A stretch of DNA of 64,000 nt from Methylophilus sp. 42 (GCF_000384155.1 NZ_KB913031.1:2115092-2179091); one strand, 5' to 3'. Counted from the first letter of the stretch, positions 8,821 to 18,544 are shown. Notes: generated by a model not told the origin, from the sequence alone. Numbers and translations: made by a program.

Positions 8821-9014
8821 TGATGGCTCCCAGTACAGGAAGCGAGGGGTCCCGAAACAGACACATTTAACCGGGCAATACCCGGACCATCATGACGATG
8901 AAAAATGTACCCGCTCAAAGGCCAGACTAGCAATCAGTATTGAACAATCAGTGTTGAACATGGACTAACTGCATCTGCCGAGGACACCCCGCCTCAAACG
9001 TTAACAAGAAAAAA

Positions 9015-9212
9015 TTTCACGGCAGGTCTCCTGGCTCTCAGGTCGTCATTATTTGCTTTCGCCTTCCCGAATCTCTTCAGTGGCTTAAATGGCAGCAAAC
9101 AACTCGCTAATCACAGTTGCGGGGGCAGCCCTGGCTTAATGACTCCTGCGCGGCTTCACGCACCAGGTTCCCTATTAAACGCAGAAGAAGAGTCTCTTCT
9201 GCATACCGTATG
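9015..9212 (-). promoter_or_regulatory. Adenosylcobalamin riboswitch upstream of nrdA
   Basis: Read on the minus strand, the leader contains in order: an 8-bp hairpin (GCAGAAGA/TCTTCTGC, 9181-9202), TAATAGGGAACCTGGTGC, a GGGCTGCCCCCGCAACTGT core and, at 9021-9036, the B12 box AGCCAGGAGACCTGCC. These are the conserved blocks of the cobalamin riboswitch in the right order. It sits between the promoter and nrdA. In other bacteria B12 riboswitches repress the B12-independent class Ia reductase when a B12-dependent NrdJ can take over; the same is inferred here. The remaining leader to the nrdA start (8821-9014) shows no clear intrinsic terminator, so control may act on ribosome access. Confidence 0.9.
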
Positions 9213-9218
9213 GATGCG

Positions 9219-9247
9219 ACTATAAAACAATATCTATGGCTTTTCAA
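9219..9247 (-). promoter_or_regulatory. Sigma-70 promoter of the nrd operon
   Basis: On the minus strand, TTGAAA (9247-9242) and TATAGT (9224-9219) are separated by exactly 17 bases. Transcription would begin near 9212, at the 5' end of the riboswitch. Confidence 0.7.
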
Positions 9248-9272
9248 TTATCCAAAACACAATATATTGATA
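9225..9272. promoter_or_regulatory. Two candidate NrdR boxes over the nrd promoter
   Basis: The known NrdR box is close to ACACWATATATWGTGT. The sequence at 9257-9272 (ACACAATATATTGATA) matches 13 of 16 positions. The sequence at 9225-9240 (AAACAATATCTATGGC) matches about 11 of 16. They start 32 bp apart, close to three helical turns, which is the usual arrangement of paired NrdR boxes. The second lies between the -35 and -10 elements. The region is AT-rich, so a chance match cannot be excluded. Confidence 0.5.
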
Positions 9273-9472
9273 TATTTTAATTGACAGGCAGCAACTGATT
9301 GTTTTTATTAAAGAATATTTTTACAACACATTGATCGATAATTTAGCTACCATGTGAATGTTTCTCGCATAGCTAAAAAGGCCGAAAAGCCATGTGATCG
9401 GAGCGCTGTTATCGCAACACAGAATTGTCGAATTATGCGACAGTAAGTCTAACGAACAAGAACAAACTTGCT

Positions 9473-10741
9473 ATGACTGCCTTAAATGTTTCTACCCTAC
9501 GTATTGCAACCGCCCTCGCCTTGGTAACCACCGGCAGCGCCGCGCATGCCACCAACGGCATCAACCTGATCGGCTTCGGTGCCGAATCGACTCTGATGGG
9601 CGGTGCTGACGTCGCAGTGGCGCGTGATACCAGTGCGCTGAATACCAATCCGGCCGGGCTGACGCAGATCAAAGCGCCGCTGCTGGATATGTTTGGCTCA
9701 GTGCTGCGTACCACTGACCTGGTGCACAAAGACCCCCGCAACGAAGAGCATGCGTCCAACCGCTACACCTTGCTTGGTGGTGGTGGCTATGCGCGGCCAC
9801 TGGAAAATACGCCCTGTACGGCCGGCATCGGTTTGTTCGCGCAAGGCGGCGCCGGTGGCGTGTTCGACAACCTGCGTACGCCATTTGGCAATCGCGATGA
9901 CTTGTCCTCGCTGTTTGGGATCGCCAAGATTATTCCTGGTATCGGCTGCGAGGTGACTGACAAACTCTCTCTAGGGGCCAGCCTGAATATTGTTTATGCG
10001 AGCATAGAACAGGACTTTTTTGCGAACACGTCAGTGAATGCTGTGCCCTTTGCTGGTTACAAATTAGAGGGTGCCTCTGCAGTGCGTACTGGCTTCAAGC
10101 TGGGCATGCAATATCGTGTGACCCCGGCGCTGACGCTAGCTGCCTCTTATACCGAAAAAACCGAGCTGCCGATGACTGGCGGTACACTGACAGCTGACTT
10201 CACAGACGCAGGCTTAGGCAAGGTGAAGTATGCCGACGCTTCAATCAAAGGCTTCGCCCTGCCACGCGAAGTGGCGGTAGGAATGGCGTTCAAGCCAACA
10301 GACGACTGGCTGCTGTCATTCAAACTCAACTGGCTTAACTGGGGCGATGCGATCAATGACGTGACCCTGCGCGCCACCAAACCAAACAATGCCTCAGCGC
10401 AATCTATATATGGCAGCTCGATGGGTGCCGACTGGAAAGACCAATGGGTGGTCGCGACAGGCGTCGCCTACAACTGGGATGACCGTACCACGCTTTATGC
10501 GGGCCACAATTACGGCAAAAACCCGATTCCGCGCCAGAACTCCAGTCCTTTATTGGCAGGGACCCTTGAACATCACCTCACCTTTGGTGCCGCACGTAAG
10601 ATCGACCCGCACTGGCTGATGACTGGCGGTGTCGAATGGATGCTACCTGTCAGCGTTAAATACAACAGCCAATTATTTGGCGAGTCTGAAATCCGCAATG
10701 AAGCAATTGTGCTTCACTTCATGCTGAGCCGCCGCTGGTAG
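9473..10741 (+). CDS. FadL/OmpP1-family outer-membrane transport protein
   Basis: The product has 422 residues. The signal peptide is about 1-26 (cleavage after AHA), followed by the family's mature N-terminus TNGINLIGFG and the NTNPAG motif. The rest is a beta-barrel with alternating polar and hydrophobic residues, ending in an aromatic (RRW). FadL-type channels carry long-chain fatty acids or other hydrophobic substrates, including aromatic compounds, across the outer membrane; the substrate here is unknown. ATG 9473 is chosen because it gives a clean signal peptide; a TTG at 9425 would add 16 residues. The gene stands alone on the plus strand, convergent with the remnant at 10744 and only 2 bases from it. 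Confidence 0.88.
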   Translation: MTALNVSTLRIATALALVTTGSAAHATNGINLIGFGAESTLMGGADVAVARDTSALNTNPAGLTQIKAPLLDMFGSVLRTTDLVHKDPRNEEHASNRYTLLGGGGYARPLENTPCTAGIGLFAQGGAGGVFDNLRTPFGNRDDLSSLFGIAKIIPGIGCEVTDKLSLGASLNIVYASIEQDFFANTSVNAVPFAGYKLEGASAVRTGFKLGMQYRVTPALTLAASYTEKTELPMTGGTLTADFTDAGLGKVKYADASIKGFALPREVAVGMAFKPTDDWLLSFKLNWLNWGDAINDVTLRATKPNNASAQSIYGSSMGADWKDQWVVATGVAYNWDDRTTLYAGHNYGKNPIPRQNSSPLLAGTLEHHLTFGAARKIDPHWLMTGGVEWMLPVSVKYNSQLFGESEIRNEAIVLHFMLSRRW

Positions 10742-10743
10742 GT

Positions 10744-11061
10744 TTAAATTGTGGCATCCTGATCAAGAGGCTTGCGTCGTGATTGAACAAAACGTCGACC
10801 CTGCCGTTTTTTCCACCATAGCACCACACCCGTGATACTGAGTATTGCCACGACAATGCCGATCATCACAATGAGCACCCGGCAAGCCAGACCGAAAACT
10901 GCACCGGTGTGCAACACTCTTAGCCATTTACTGATAATGTCTCCTGGCAAGCCATGCCCTGGATAATCTTCGCGCAAAACGTTACCGGTCATGCCATCAA
11001 TCCAGAGATTGGTTGCTGCAATAAAAAAGCCCCGCCAGACAGCGGGGCTTGATACAGGCAT
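10744..11061 (-). pseudogene. C-terminal remnant of a PepSY-type membrane protein
   Basis: The frame gives 105 residues. From NLWIDGMTGNVLRED onward they match the last fifth of PepSY-associated membrane proteins such as the one at 20423-21676: GD...W...LHTG...GL..R, then a membrane helix (VLIVMIGIVVAILSITGVVL) and WWKKRQGRR. Intact relatives here have about 380-420 residues, so roughly 75% of the N-terminus is missing. The apparent start codon and the next dozen codons lie within the terminator hairpin of the upstream receptor, so that part is not real coding sequence. It is best read as what remains after a deletion removed most of a PepSY gene behind this receptor. Confidence 0.7.
11021..11048 (-). 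terminator. Terminator of receptor 1
   Basis: On the minus strand, GCCCCGC pairs with GCGGGGC (loop TGTCTG), followed by TTTTTTAT. It starts 16 bases after the receptor stop at 11064 and overlaps the apparent 5' end of the PepSY remnant. Confidence 0.9.
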
Positions 11062-11063
11062 GG

Positions 11064-13535
11064 TTATAAAGTGCCACGTATGGTTAGCATAAAGTTTTGC
11101 GGATCACCGTAGAATGTCTGCAACGCATCAAGATAATAATGCTTGTCAAACACATTATTGATGTTTAATGCAGCCGTCCAGTGGTTATCAATTTTGTAGC
11201 TGGCTTGCGCACTCCAGATAGCATAGCCGCTCTGCTCGCGCTTAACGCTATCAGCCGTGGTATAAGCAGTGCCACTTTGCATGACAACGCCACCGCCTAT
11301 GGTGAAACGATCCAACTCACCAGACAACCGATAGGTATTCCAGGCACGCAGCAGGTGACGTGGATTATGATCACCATTCAGGCGCACCCCGTTCAGACTA
11401 GCATCTTCAGCTGTCACGTATTTGGCATCATTAAAGGTGTAGCCAGCGTATACTTGCCAACCTGGCAATACTTCACCACTGACCTCACCGTCGAAGCCTT
11501 TACTCTCCTGCTTGCCAGCGTTGATATAGCAAGACCCACCGGTAGGAGAACCAGAACATGTAAGAGAGTTCAGCGGATCGATGATGGCACCATTAGTCTG
11601 CTTAATGCTAAACACAGTCAGCGATGTATTGAGCTTGCCGCCATAAAACTCGCCCTTGAGACCAGCTTCGTAATTTTTACCGACTGCCGGATCTAGCGAA
11701 CCACCACTCGCAGTGAAGCTATTACTTTGCGGCTTGAAGATATCAGTATAACTGCCATAGAGTGACCAGTTGTCATTCAATCGATAGATTAATGCAGCAT
11801 ATGGTGTGACTTCATGCGCTTGCTTATAGGCACCGTTAAATGAACTTTCATAGTCGTACCAGCTTACCCGGCCACCCAGTATCAGCTTGAGTGGATCAGC
11901 CAGTTGCAACCTGACATTTCCATACAGACCTTGCCGGATTTCTTTGGAACTTAACGCTGCGCCATACACCCCTGGATACACCTGTGGCACCTGCGACAAA
12001 TCCAAATTGTTAAAGTCGATAGGATATTGTGGCGAATAAGCTGTCCGAGCAGTTCTGCTGGATGGCATTTCGGCCAGTTGCCAGTTAGCACCGACGAACA
12101 CCTCATGCGTCTGCCCCAGTGCATTGAATTGACCGGTTACTTGTGCATCCAGTGCGGAGGTTTCGTACAATACCCTGGAAAACTCGGCACGCATATAACT
12201 TGGACCGGTCATCGTTACCGGATTCACATTGGTAGCTGTCGGGCGGATGATCGCATCTTTTCTGTCGTTACGCTGATACATGGCACTGACCTTGAACTTC
12301 CAGTCGTCATTGAAGGCATGTGTGAGATCGGCGAACACTTCCTGCGTCTGACTCTGATAACCAGTCCAATCTGGGCCTAACGAGGTAGACCGCGGCAGAT
12401 GCAGGTTGCTACCATCGGTAGACATCGGCAAACCACCACGCCAGCGGCCACCATACTGACGGAAATCCTGATAGCGCATGCCAATTGCAGCCACGGTCTT
12501 CTCGCCCAGATCTGCTTCAATAATACCGTAAAGCAAGGGCAGCTTGCTTGCAGCCTCATCATAGAAGTACTGGCGGTCTTCATAACCGGCGATAATACGC
12601 CCACGCAAGGTGCCGGCTGCATTGAGTGCTCCAGTCAAATCGGCATCCATGCGATAGTAGTCCCAGCTACCTGCACGCCCGGTTAACTGTAACTGTTGCT
12701 CCGCCATAGGGCGCTTGCGTACCATATTCACAGTGCCGCCGGGGTCACCATTACCGATCAACAAGCCAGGTGCTCCACGCATGACCTCAACACGATCCAG
12801 CATGATGGTGTCCGGTGGAGTACCAATGCCCCCGTAATCTCCCATCGGCACGCCATCAACCATATAGTTACTGATTTCGAAACCGCGCGAGTAATAAGTC
12901 GAATGGCCGTAGCCACGTAGCTGTTTGGTCACCCCTGTGGTTTGCATCAACACACTGTCCAGCGTGGTCAGGTTCTGGTCATCCATACGCTGGCGTGTCA
13001 CCACACTCACTGATTGTGGAAGCTCCCTCAACGACTGAACCCCCTTACCTATCGTTACTGCACGTGCAGCGTAGGACTTTGTCCCTTCGCTAACGGAATG
13101 CATCTCGCGGTCTTTCTCCGCCGTGACTTTGACCTCAGGCAAAGTAGACTGGCTGGCATCATCCCGCGGTGCTGGTGACTTGCGCAACGAATAACCGGCC
13201 GCTGTTTTATCAGCACTGTAGCCAGTCTCTGCCAGCAGTTTGGCAAAGCCTTCTTCAACCGTATACGCCCCTTTTAAGCCTGCACTGCGCAGATGCTGGA
13301 TATCCGCAGCATCCAGGGAAATAGCCACCCCGGATTGCTGCGCAAACCGGGTGAGCGTGCTTGCCAGCGGCCCGGCAGGAATATCATAGGCTTTGCTCGC
13401 AACCGCAGGCTCTGCATAAGCGATTAACGGACTACTGGCCAGCAGTGGCAAACAGACCAGTTGCAAGGCCAGCACAACAGGTGCCAGCCTGAAGCCAGGT
13501 GTTTGCCCCTGGCATTGTTGTTTTAGTAATTGCAT
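11064..13535 (-). CDS. TonB-dependent siderophore receptor 1 (signalling type, FpvA/FhuE-like)
   Basis: 823 residues. The signal peptide is about 1-41 (AYA). The STN signalling domain (about 49-118, KAYDIPAGPLASTL...) contacts FecR. The TonB box is LPEVKVTA (132-139). The plug (about 150-280, ELPQSVSVVTRQRM, VEVMRGAPGLL, GGTVNMVRKRP) and a 22-strand barrel follow. The plug wording is closest to FpvA/FhuE-type receptors for pyoverdine or hydroxamates; the actual ligand is unknown. GGGAG precedes ATG 13535. It follows fecI-fecR (13627-15116) by 91 bases and is closed by its own terminator. Confidence 0.93.
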   Translation of the reverse strand: MQLLKQQCQGQTPGFRLAPVVLALQLVCLPLLASSPLIAYAEPAVASKAYDIPAGPLASTLTRFAQQSGVAISLDAADIQHLRSAGLKGAYTVEEGFAKLLAETGYSADKTAAGYSLRKSPAPRDDASQSTLPEVKVTAEKDREMHSVSEGTKSYAARAVTIGKGVQSLRELPQSVSVVTRQRMDDQNLTTLDSVLMQTTGVTKQLRGYGHSTYYSRGFEISNYMVDGVPMGDYGGIGTPPDTIMLDRVEVMRGAPGLLIGNGDPGGTVNMVRKRPMAEQQLQLTGRAGSWDYYRMDADLTGALNAAGTLRGRIIAGYEDRQYFYDEAASKLPLLYGIIEADLGEKTVAAIGMRYQDFRQYGGRWRGGLPMSTDGSNLHLPRSTSLGPDWTGYQSQTQEVFADLTHAFNDDWKFKVSAMYQRNDRKDAIIRPTATNVNPVTMTGPSYMRAEFSRVLYETSALDAQVTGQFNALGQTHEVFVGANWQLAEMPSSRTARTAYSPQYPIDFNNLDLSQVPQVYPGVYGAALSSKEIRQGLYGNVRLQLADPLKLILGGRVSWYDYESSFNGAYKQAHEVTPYAALIYRLNDNWSLYGSYTDIFKPQSNSFTASGGSLDPAVGKNYEAGLKGEFYGGKLNTSLTVFSIKQTNGAIIDPLNSLTCSGSPTGGSCYINAGKQESKGFDGEVSGEVLPGWQVYAGYTFNDAKYVTAEDASLNGVRLNGDHNPRHLLRAWNTYRLSGELDRFTIGGGVVMQSGTAYTTADSVKREQSGYAIWSAQASYKIDNHWTAALNINNVFDKHYYLDALQTFYGDPQNFMLTIRGTL

Positions 13536-13626
13536 GTAATGTGTTACTCCCTTAGTGAACGGTTACTATCACCAAGACAACCGGCCATCAAAAACCGGAA
13601 CCGGAAAGTAAACATTTAATGCATTT

Positions 13627-14592
13627 TTACGGTTTGAGATTCACTGACACCATCCAGGGCGTGAATTGTTGCACCTTAATCGGAAAACTCTCTGCCAGCA
13701 AAGCCAATGCTCGCTCAGGCTCGTCGAGTGGTAACACCGCACTGACCTGATATTGCGACAATGCAGCCTCGTCATAACGCAAATAGCCTTTATGGTGACG
13801 TGCCAACGTCGCCAGTACATCTGACAATGGCTGACTTTGCACCACCAGCTGATGCAGTTTCCAGGCATCATTAATGCTGTCAGGGTCAATGGCATGTAAG
13901 CCTTCAACGCCCTGTGAGGTCACATTGACGCCCTCGCCTTGTTTCACCACGGCTTGCCTATCGGACGGGGCTTCCGGTTTGATGTTTACTTTAGACTCAA
14001 GCATGAGGACTTCTGTCGAATGCCGATGGCGGCCCACCACAAAACGCGTACCCAGGGCAGTGATACTGCCATGCTCGGTCTTGACCACGAAAGGACGGCT
14101 GGCATCTTTGGCAACATCAATCAGGATTTCGCCCTGCAGCAAGGTGAGTACGCGGCGATGTGTGGTGAAATCGACATCTACCGCCGTATGACCATTCAGC
14201 GTAATTTGGCTTTGATCTGGCAATACCGACGACTGCCACTCGGCAGTCGCGGTGTGTATATCCGATAGCCAGTAAGAAAGTGGATACGCTTCCAGCATCA
14301 GCCTGGCTGGCAATGCCAGCACGAATAGCAAAGCCAAAAGACTGGCACCACGTTTAAACTGTTTACGACGCTTATCCTGCTGGATACCGGCCTGGATGGC
14401 CTGGTGTGCTACACCGGATTGCGGACGGAATCCCTCCAGGCTAGCAATCATCCCTTGCATTAGCTGCACCGCTTTTGCGTGGGCTGGATCAAGCGCCAGC
14501 CATTCCTGGAACTCAGCGTTGACAGCTGGATCTTGCGCATCCTCTTCAAGGCGCAGCAACCATTCAGCGGCCTGCTCGGCAACCGTCGTCAT
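13627..14592 (-). CDS. fecR: FecR-type anti-sigma regulator 1
   Basis: 321 residues. The N-terminal sigma-binding DUF4880 region is about 4-45 (AAEWLLRL...F..WL...P.H..A). One membrane helix lies at about 82-99. A periplasmic FecR domain follows (about 112-210, with GE...DVAKDASRPFVV and ALGTRF), then a C-terminal STN-contacting region (about 240-320). Basic residues RRKQFKR precede the helix, a weak twin-arginine-like signature. Start ATG 14592 overlaps the fecI stop by four bases. It relays occupancy of receptor 1 to the sigma factor. Confidence 0.93.
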   Translation of the reverse strand: MTTVAEQAAEWLLRLEEDAQDPAVNAEFQEWLALDPAHAKAVQLMQGMIASLEGFRPQSGVAHQAIQAGIQQDKRRKQFKRGASLLALLFVLALPARLMLEAYPLSYWLSDIHTATAEWQSSVLPDQSQITLNGHTAVDVDFTTHRRVLTLLQGEILIDVAKDASRPFVVKTEHGSITALGTRFVVGRHRHSTEVLMLESKVNIKPEAPSDRQAVVKQGEGVNVTSQGVEGLHAIDPDSINDAWKLHQLVVQSQPLSDVLATLARHHKGYLRYDEAALSQYQVSAVLPLDEPERALALLAESFPIKVQQFTPWMVSVNLKP

Positions 14593-15116
14593 GCCTGGCT
14601 CTCCGATTCACCAAGCACGGTATGGCAATGCACCAGCACACTCATCAGATACTTTTGTACCATCCTGACGGATACCTGCAGGTTGTCTGCAATTTCTGCA
14701 TGAGACATCCCATCCAGATAACGCATCAGAAAAGCCTCGCGTGGTTTATGCGCAAGACCTTGCAACATGTGGCTGATATGTTCCAGTGCCTCCACTGCCG
14801 ATGCTACCTGTTCGGCTGACGGTGCATATACCTCTCCCATCGCCATCACACCAGCAAGATAGGTTTCCTCAATGACGCGTCGCCTGGCCTGATTCAGCAG
14901 CAAGTGCTTGGCTGTCGTGGTCAGATACGCACGTGGCTCACGCATAGTCAGCAAGGCATCTCGGGACACCAGAATGCGGGTAAACGTATCTTGCATGAGG
15001 TCAGCGGCTGCATGCGGGCAGCCGAGTTTTTTTCTTAACCAGGAAAATAACCAACCGTGATGTTCGCTGTAAAGACTATGCAGGGTTTGTTGCAGTGCAC
15101 GCTCGTTTGCCGGCAT
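14589..15116 (-). CDS. fecI: FecI-type ECF sigma factor 1
   Basis: 175 residues from ATG 15116 (MPANERALQQ...). The frame stays open upstream, but that stretch runs through the Fur box. Region 2 is about 10-75 (LYSEHHGWLFSWLRKKLG, AADLMQDTFTRIL). Region 4 is about 120-170 with the helix-turn-helix MSHAEIADNLQVSVRMVQKY. It is expected to transcribe receptor 1. A near-perfect Fur box lies 28-48 bases upstream. Confidence 0.95.
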   Translation of the reverse strand: MPANERALQQTLHSLYSEHHGWLFSWLRKKLGCPHAAADLMQDTFTRILVSRDALLTMREPRAYLTTTAKHLLLNQARRRVIEETYLAGVMAMGEVYAPSAEQVASAVEALEHISHMLQGLAHKPREAFLMRYLDGMSHAEIADNLQVSVRMVQKYLMSVLVHCHTVLGESESQA

Positions 15117-15143
15117 GTGAAGACAAGTTCCAAAAAAACTACA

Positions 15144-15164
15144 AATGATAATGATTATCATTAT
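15144..15164 (-). promoter_or_regulatory. Fur box of fecI 1
   Basis: AATGATAATGATTATCATTAT is almost exactly the canonical palindromic Fur site GATAATGATAATCATTATC. It is the best site in the window and lies just upstream of fecI 1. Confidence 0.9.
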
Positions 15165-15199
15165 ATCACATTGCGTAATCTTGATGCCGGTCTTCAGGT

Positions 15200-16585
15200 T
15201 CAGGAAGCCGGGCGAGCCCAGCCTCCGCCCAATGCGCGATAGAGATCGATAGCAGCCTGCAATCGTTGCTGACGTATTTGCAGATTGACATCCTGCGCGG
15301 TGAACAGCGTACGTTCGGTATCCAGCAAATTCAGCATGGTGTCTGCTCCTGCCTGATAGCGTGACTGGGCAAAATTGAATGCTCGCTCTGCATTTTCCAG
15401 TGCTTCGGCCTGTGCCACAGCCTGCTGATCCAGTCCCTGGATACGGTTTAAGGCGGCTTCAACATCGGCAAAGGCGGCAATGATGGTCTGGCGATAATTT
15501 GCCAATAGCTCTTCCCTGCGGGCGATGGCTATATCACGTTGCGCAGCAAGCCGGCCTGCATTGAAGATAGGCGCCGTCAAGCCGGCTGCCAGGCTATAAA
15601 GCGGATGATCAAGCACACTGGCCAAATGATTGCTACTACTTAACATGCCACCATTCAGGGTAATGCTAGGCAACATGACGGCCCGCGCGACCTGGATATC
15701 TGCCTGCGCTGCCAATAATGCAGCTTCGGCACTGGCAATATCCGGCCTGCGTGTCAGCAAACTGCTTGGCAGGCTCACACTGGTTTGCGGTAGTTGCAAA
15801 TCCCTGAGCAGACTATTGCCGAATTGCAATTCAGCCAGCGGCTGAGACAGCAGTGTCGCCAACACCGCTTCAGTATTGCCTTGCTGTTGTTTGAGCAATA
15901 CCACAGTACGACGTTGCGTCGCGACCAGGCCTTGCTGTTGTGCCAATGCCAGCTGATTGGCTGCACCGGCGCGATAACGCGACTGCACTAACCGCAACAC
16001 TTTCTCAGCATTATCAAGATTTTGCTGCGCGATTAAGGCTCGCTCGCGTAAACCAGTCAATTCCATCCAGGTATTCGCCACACTGGCCGTGATCGACAAT
16101 CGCACACTGTCACGGTCAAACTGGCTAGCCTCAACGCGCGCCAATGCCCCCTGATACGCTGAGCGGTTCTTGCCCCAAAAATCGATCTCGTAACTCGCCA
16201 CCAAGCTTCCAGCATAATGATTGGCATTGGCCGCATCACTACCGCCGCCCAGCCTGTGTTGGCGGCCCACATTGGTCGTGGCCGAGACTTCCGGCAACAA
16301 TGGCGCACCGGCGACTACGGCTAACTTCTGCGCTTGTGTCACACGTGCCACAGCAGCGACAATATCGTAATTGGCCGCCTGCGCTCGCTGCACCAGGCTA
16401 TCCAGCTCGGGATTAGCAAATGCCTGCCACCAGTCGCGCTCTATTTGCACATCAGTGGAGTCAGCCTGATGACGCCATTGCGATGGCATGCCAGCCAGGC
16501 CGTCATCATGCTTGAGTTGCAGCGGTTTTAATGGGCTGCAAGCTGCCAGCAAGGCAATCAAGGGAATACACACAGTAGATTTCAT
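15200..16585 (-). CDS. NodT-family outer-membrane efflux lipoprotein
   Basis: 461 residues from ATG 16585, which starts one base after the macB stop. The lipobox LLAAC gives a lipidated Cys16. Two outer-membrane-efflux repeats follow, with the typical coiled-coil segments (A.ANYDIVAAVARVTQAQKL; SRYRAGAANQLALAQQQ; SRYQAGADTMLNLLDTERTL). It should form the TolC-like exit duct for the MacAB-type pump encoded directly upstream. The set resembles PvdRT-OpmQ of Pseudomonas, which secretes and recycles pyoverdine; that role here is inferred from the siderophore-receptor context. It is the last gene of the PepSY-DUF4198-macA-macB-nodT run. Confidence 0.9.
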   Translation of the reverse strand: MKSTVCIPLIALLAACSPLKPLQLKHDDGLAGMPSQWRHQADSTDVQIERDWWQAFANPELDSLVQRAQAANYDIVAAVARVTQAQKLAVVAGAPLLPEVSATTNVGRQHRLGGGSDAANANHYAGSLVASYEIDFWGKNRSAYQGALARVEASQFDRDSVRLSITASVANTWMELTGLRERALIAQQNLDNAEKVLRLVQSRYRAGAANQLALAQQQGLVATQRRTVVLLKQQQGNTEAVLATLLSQPLAELQFGNSLLRDLQLPQTSVSLPSSLLTRRPDIASAEAALLAAQADIQVARAVMLPSITLNGGMLSSSNHLASVLDHPLYSLAAGLTAPIFNAGRLAAQRDIAIARREELLANYRQTIIAAFADVEAALNRIQGLDQQAVAQAEALENAERAFNFAQSRYQAGADTMLNLLDTERTLFTAQDVNLQIRQQRLQAAIDLYRALGGGWARPAS

Positions 16586-16586
16586 A

Positions 16587-18542
16587 TTACTCATTGGCAA
16601 GCGCCACCACAGGATCCAGGCTGGCGGCCTTACGCGCAGGCATAAAGCCAAAGATCAGCCCGGTCACCACTGAACAGAAAAAAGCACCCAGGATGGCACT
16701 GAGTGAGAAAATGACCGGCATACCAAATAAAACCAGGGTAATGCCTATCGACAAACCGATGACGACCCCCGTCACGCCACCAACCGTCGTCACTAATACC
16801 GCCTCGGTCAAGAACTGTTGCAGGATGTCACGCTGACGGGCGCCAGTAGCCATACGGATACCGATCTCGCGCGTGCGCTCGCGCACGGTCATCAACATCA
16901 CATTCATCACGCCTATACCACCAACCCCCAGCGACACCACTGCAATCAGGGCGAGCATAAAACCCATACTGTCCTGGGTTTTGGCTTGTGCCGCGATCCA
17001 GGCAGCCGCATTTTCAATTTGAAAGTCACGCACGCTGTGACGGCTAAAAAGCAAAGCATCAATACTCTCTGCCGCTGCATCTATCGATGCCATGTCCTTC
17101 ACTTCCAGCGTGACATAGCTGGGCTCACGCTCACCAAACACACGCAAGCTAGCCGTAGAATATGGAATAACAACGATGTCATCATCACTCTGGTCACCAG
17201 TGACTGCCCCTTTGGAAGCCAGTACACCGATCACCTGAAAGGGCACATTGCCGATCAGGATCGTTTCGCCAATCGGGTTCCCGACATCCGGCATCAGGTT
17301 TTGCACCAGCCGCTGGCCGACGACCGCGACCGTAGTCATGCGCTCATCATCCTCTTCGGTAAAAAAAGAACCTTTGATCACCGGCCAGGACAGCATGCGT
17401 GACATGGCGGCACGCGATCCTTTAATACGGGTTTGTGCATCCTGATTACCAAATCGCACCACTTTACTACCGGAAAAATTTGGCAATACATAACTGATCT
17501 GCGGTAAATCGCCCAATGCCTCCATATCGGCTGCATTGATGCCGCGCCCCGGAATACTTGAGCTCTCGCGTTTAGGGTAAACATAGATATGGTTGGTACC
17601 AAACGCGCCCAACTCTGCAACCACCCGCTCTTTCGTCCCCATGCCGACAGCCAGCATAACAATCACCGAGGCAACACCAATAATGATGCCGAGTAACGTC
17701 AAGCCAGTACGAAAGCGGTTCACCCACATCACGCGCCAGGCGGCACGGCAAGCTTCCAGCATGTCACCACGCCATTGGATACCCGCATCACTGGCAGCAA
17801 ATTTCAGGGCAGGCATATGAGAAATTTTAGCCCTGTCGTCTGCAGCTGTATTGGCAAAACCGGTATCGCTGATCACATAACCATCACGTATCTCAATGAT
17901 ACGACGCGCGCGCGCCGCAACATTCCGGTCATGCGTGATCAGGATGATCGTATGCCCTGCGTCGGCAAGCTCATTCAGCAGGCGCATCACCTCTTCGCCG
18001 CTACGCGAGTCCAACGCGCCAGTCGGTTCATCCGCCAGGATAATATGACCGCCATTCATCAGGGCACGCGCGATGGAGACACGCTGCTGCTGACCACCGG
18101 ATAGTTGCTGCGGTCGGTATTGCAAGCGCTCGGCCAGTCCCAGCCGGGTCAGCAACGCCTTGGCACGTTCAGCCCGTGCAGATTCGCTCATGCCTGCATA
18201 CAAAGCAGGCATTTCAACGTTCTCTTGCGCAGTTTCAGTGGTAATCAGGTGATAGCCCTGAAACACGAAGCCAAACGCCTCGCGCCGTAACCACGCCAGT
18301 TCATCGGTGTCCATATAGGCAACATCGCGCCCGGCAAAGTTGTAATGTCCGCTACTGGGTTTATCCAGGCATCCCAGAATATTCATCAAAGTGGACTTAC
18401 CCGAGCCAGAGGCACCCACAATCGCGACAAATTCACCTGCATGAATATCCATGGAAATACCATGCAGGATTTCCACGCGCGGTTTGTCACCGCCACCGTA
18501 ATGCTTGCGAATATCACGCAACGAGATCAATGGCTGGTGCAT
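16587..18542 (-). CDS. macB: MacB-type ABC exporter, ATPase-permease fusion
   Basis: 651 residues from ATG 18542; the start lies 2 bases after the macA stop. The N-terminal ATPase has Walker [10 protein letters not shown] (about 43-51), signature LSGGQQQR (about 147-154) and Walker B ILADEP (about 168-173). The C-terminal half has the MacB plan: one helix (about 270-290), a large periplasmic domain, then three helices ending near residue 640. The length matches E. coli MacB. It uses ATP to drive substrates from the periplasm through the NodT duct. A PvdT-like siderophore-recycling role is the attractive reading; macrolide or peptide export is the alternative. Confidence 0.92.
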   Translation of the reverse strand: MHQPLISLRDIRKHYGGGDKPRVEILHGISMDIHAGEFVAIVGASGSGKSTLMNILGCLDKPSSGHYNFAGRDVAYMDTDELAWLRREAFGFVFQGYHLITTETAQENVEMPALYAGMSESARAERAKALLTRLGLAERLQYRPQQLSGGQQQRVSIARALMNGGHIILADEPTGALDSRSGEEVMRLLNELADAGHTIILITHDRNVAARARRIIEIRDGYVISDTGFANTAADDRAKISHMPALKFAASDAGIQWRGDMLEACRAAWRVMWVNRFRTGLTLLGIIIGVASVIVMLAVGMGTKERVVAELGAFGTNHIYVYPKRESSSIPGRGINAADMEALGDLPQISYVLPNFSGSKVVRFGNQDAQTRIKGSRAAMSRMLSWPVIKGSFFTEEDDERMTTVAVVGQRLVQNLMPDVGNPIGETILIGNVPFQVIGVLASKGAVTGDQSDDDIVVIPYSTASLRVFGEREPSYVTLEVKDMASIDAAAESIDALLFSRHSVRDFQIENAAAWIAAQAKTQDSMGFMLALIAVVSLGVGGIGVMNVMLMTVRERTREIGIRMATGARQRDILQQFLTEAVLVTTVGGVTGVVIGLSIGITLVLFGMPVIFSLSAILGAFFCSVVTGLIFGFMPARKAASLDPVVALANE

Positions 18543-18544
18543 CG

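Noticed and set aside
9331-9360. Sigma-70 promoter for the FadL-type gene starting at TTGATC
   Set aside because: No acceptable -10 hexamer lies at the right distance.
10744-11061. A complete short membrane protein gene
   Set aside because: Its 5' part is the terminator hairpin of receptor 1 and only the PepSY C-terminus is present, so I list it as a remnant.
16818-17402. 194-codon open frame antisense to macB
   Set aside because: The opposite strand encodes a complete MacB with all motifs; the antisense product is His/Thr-rich low-quality sequence.
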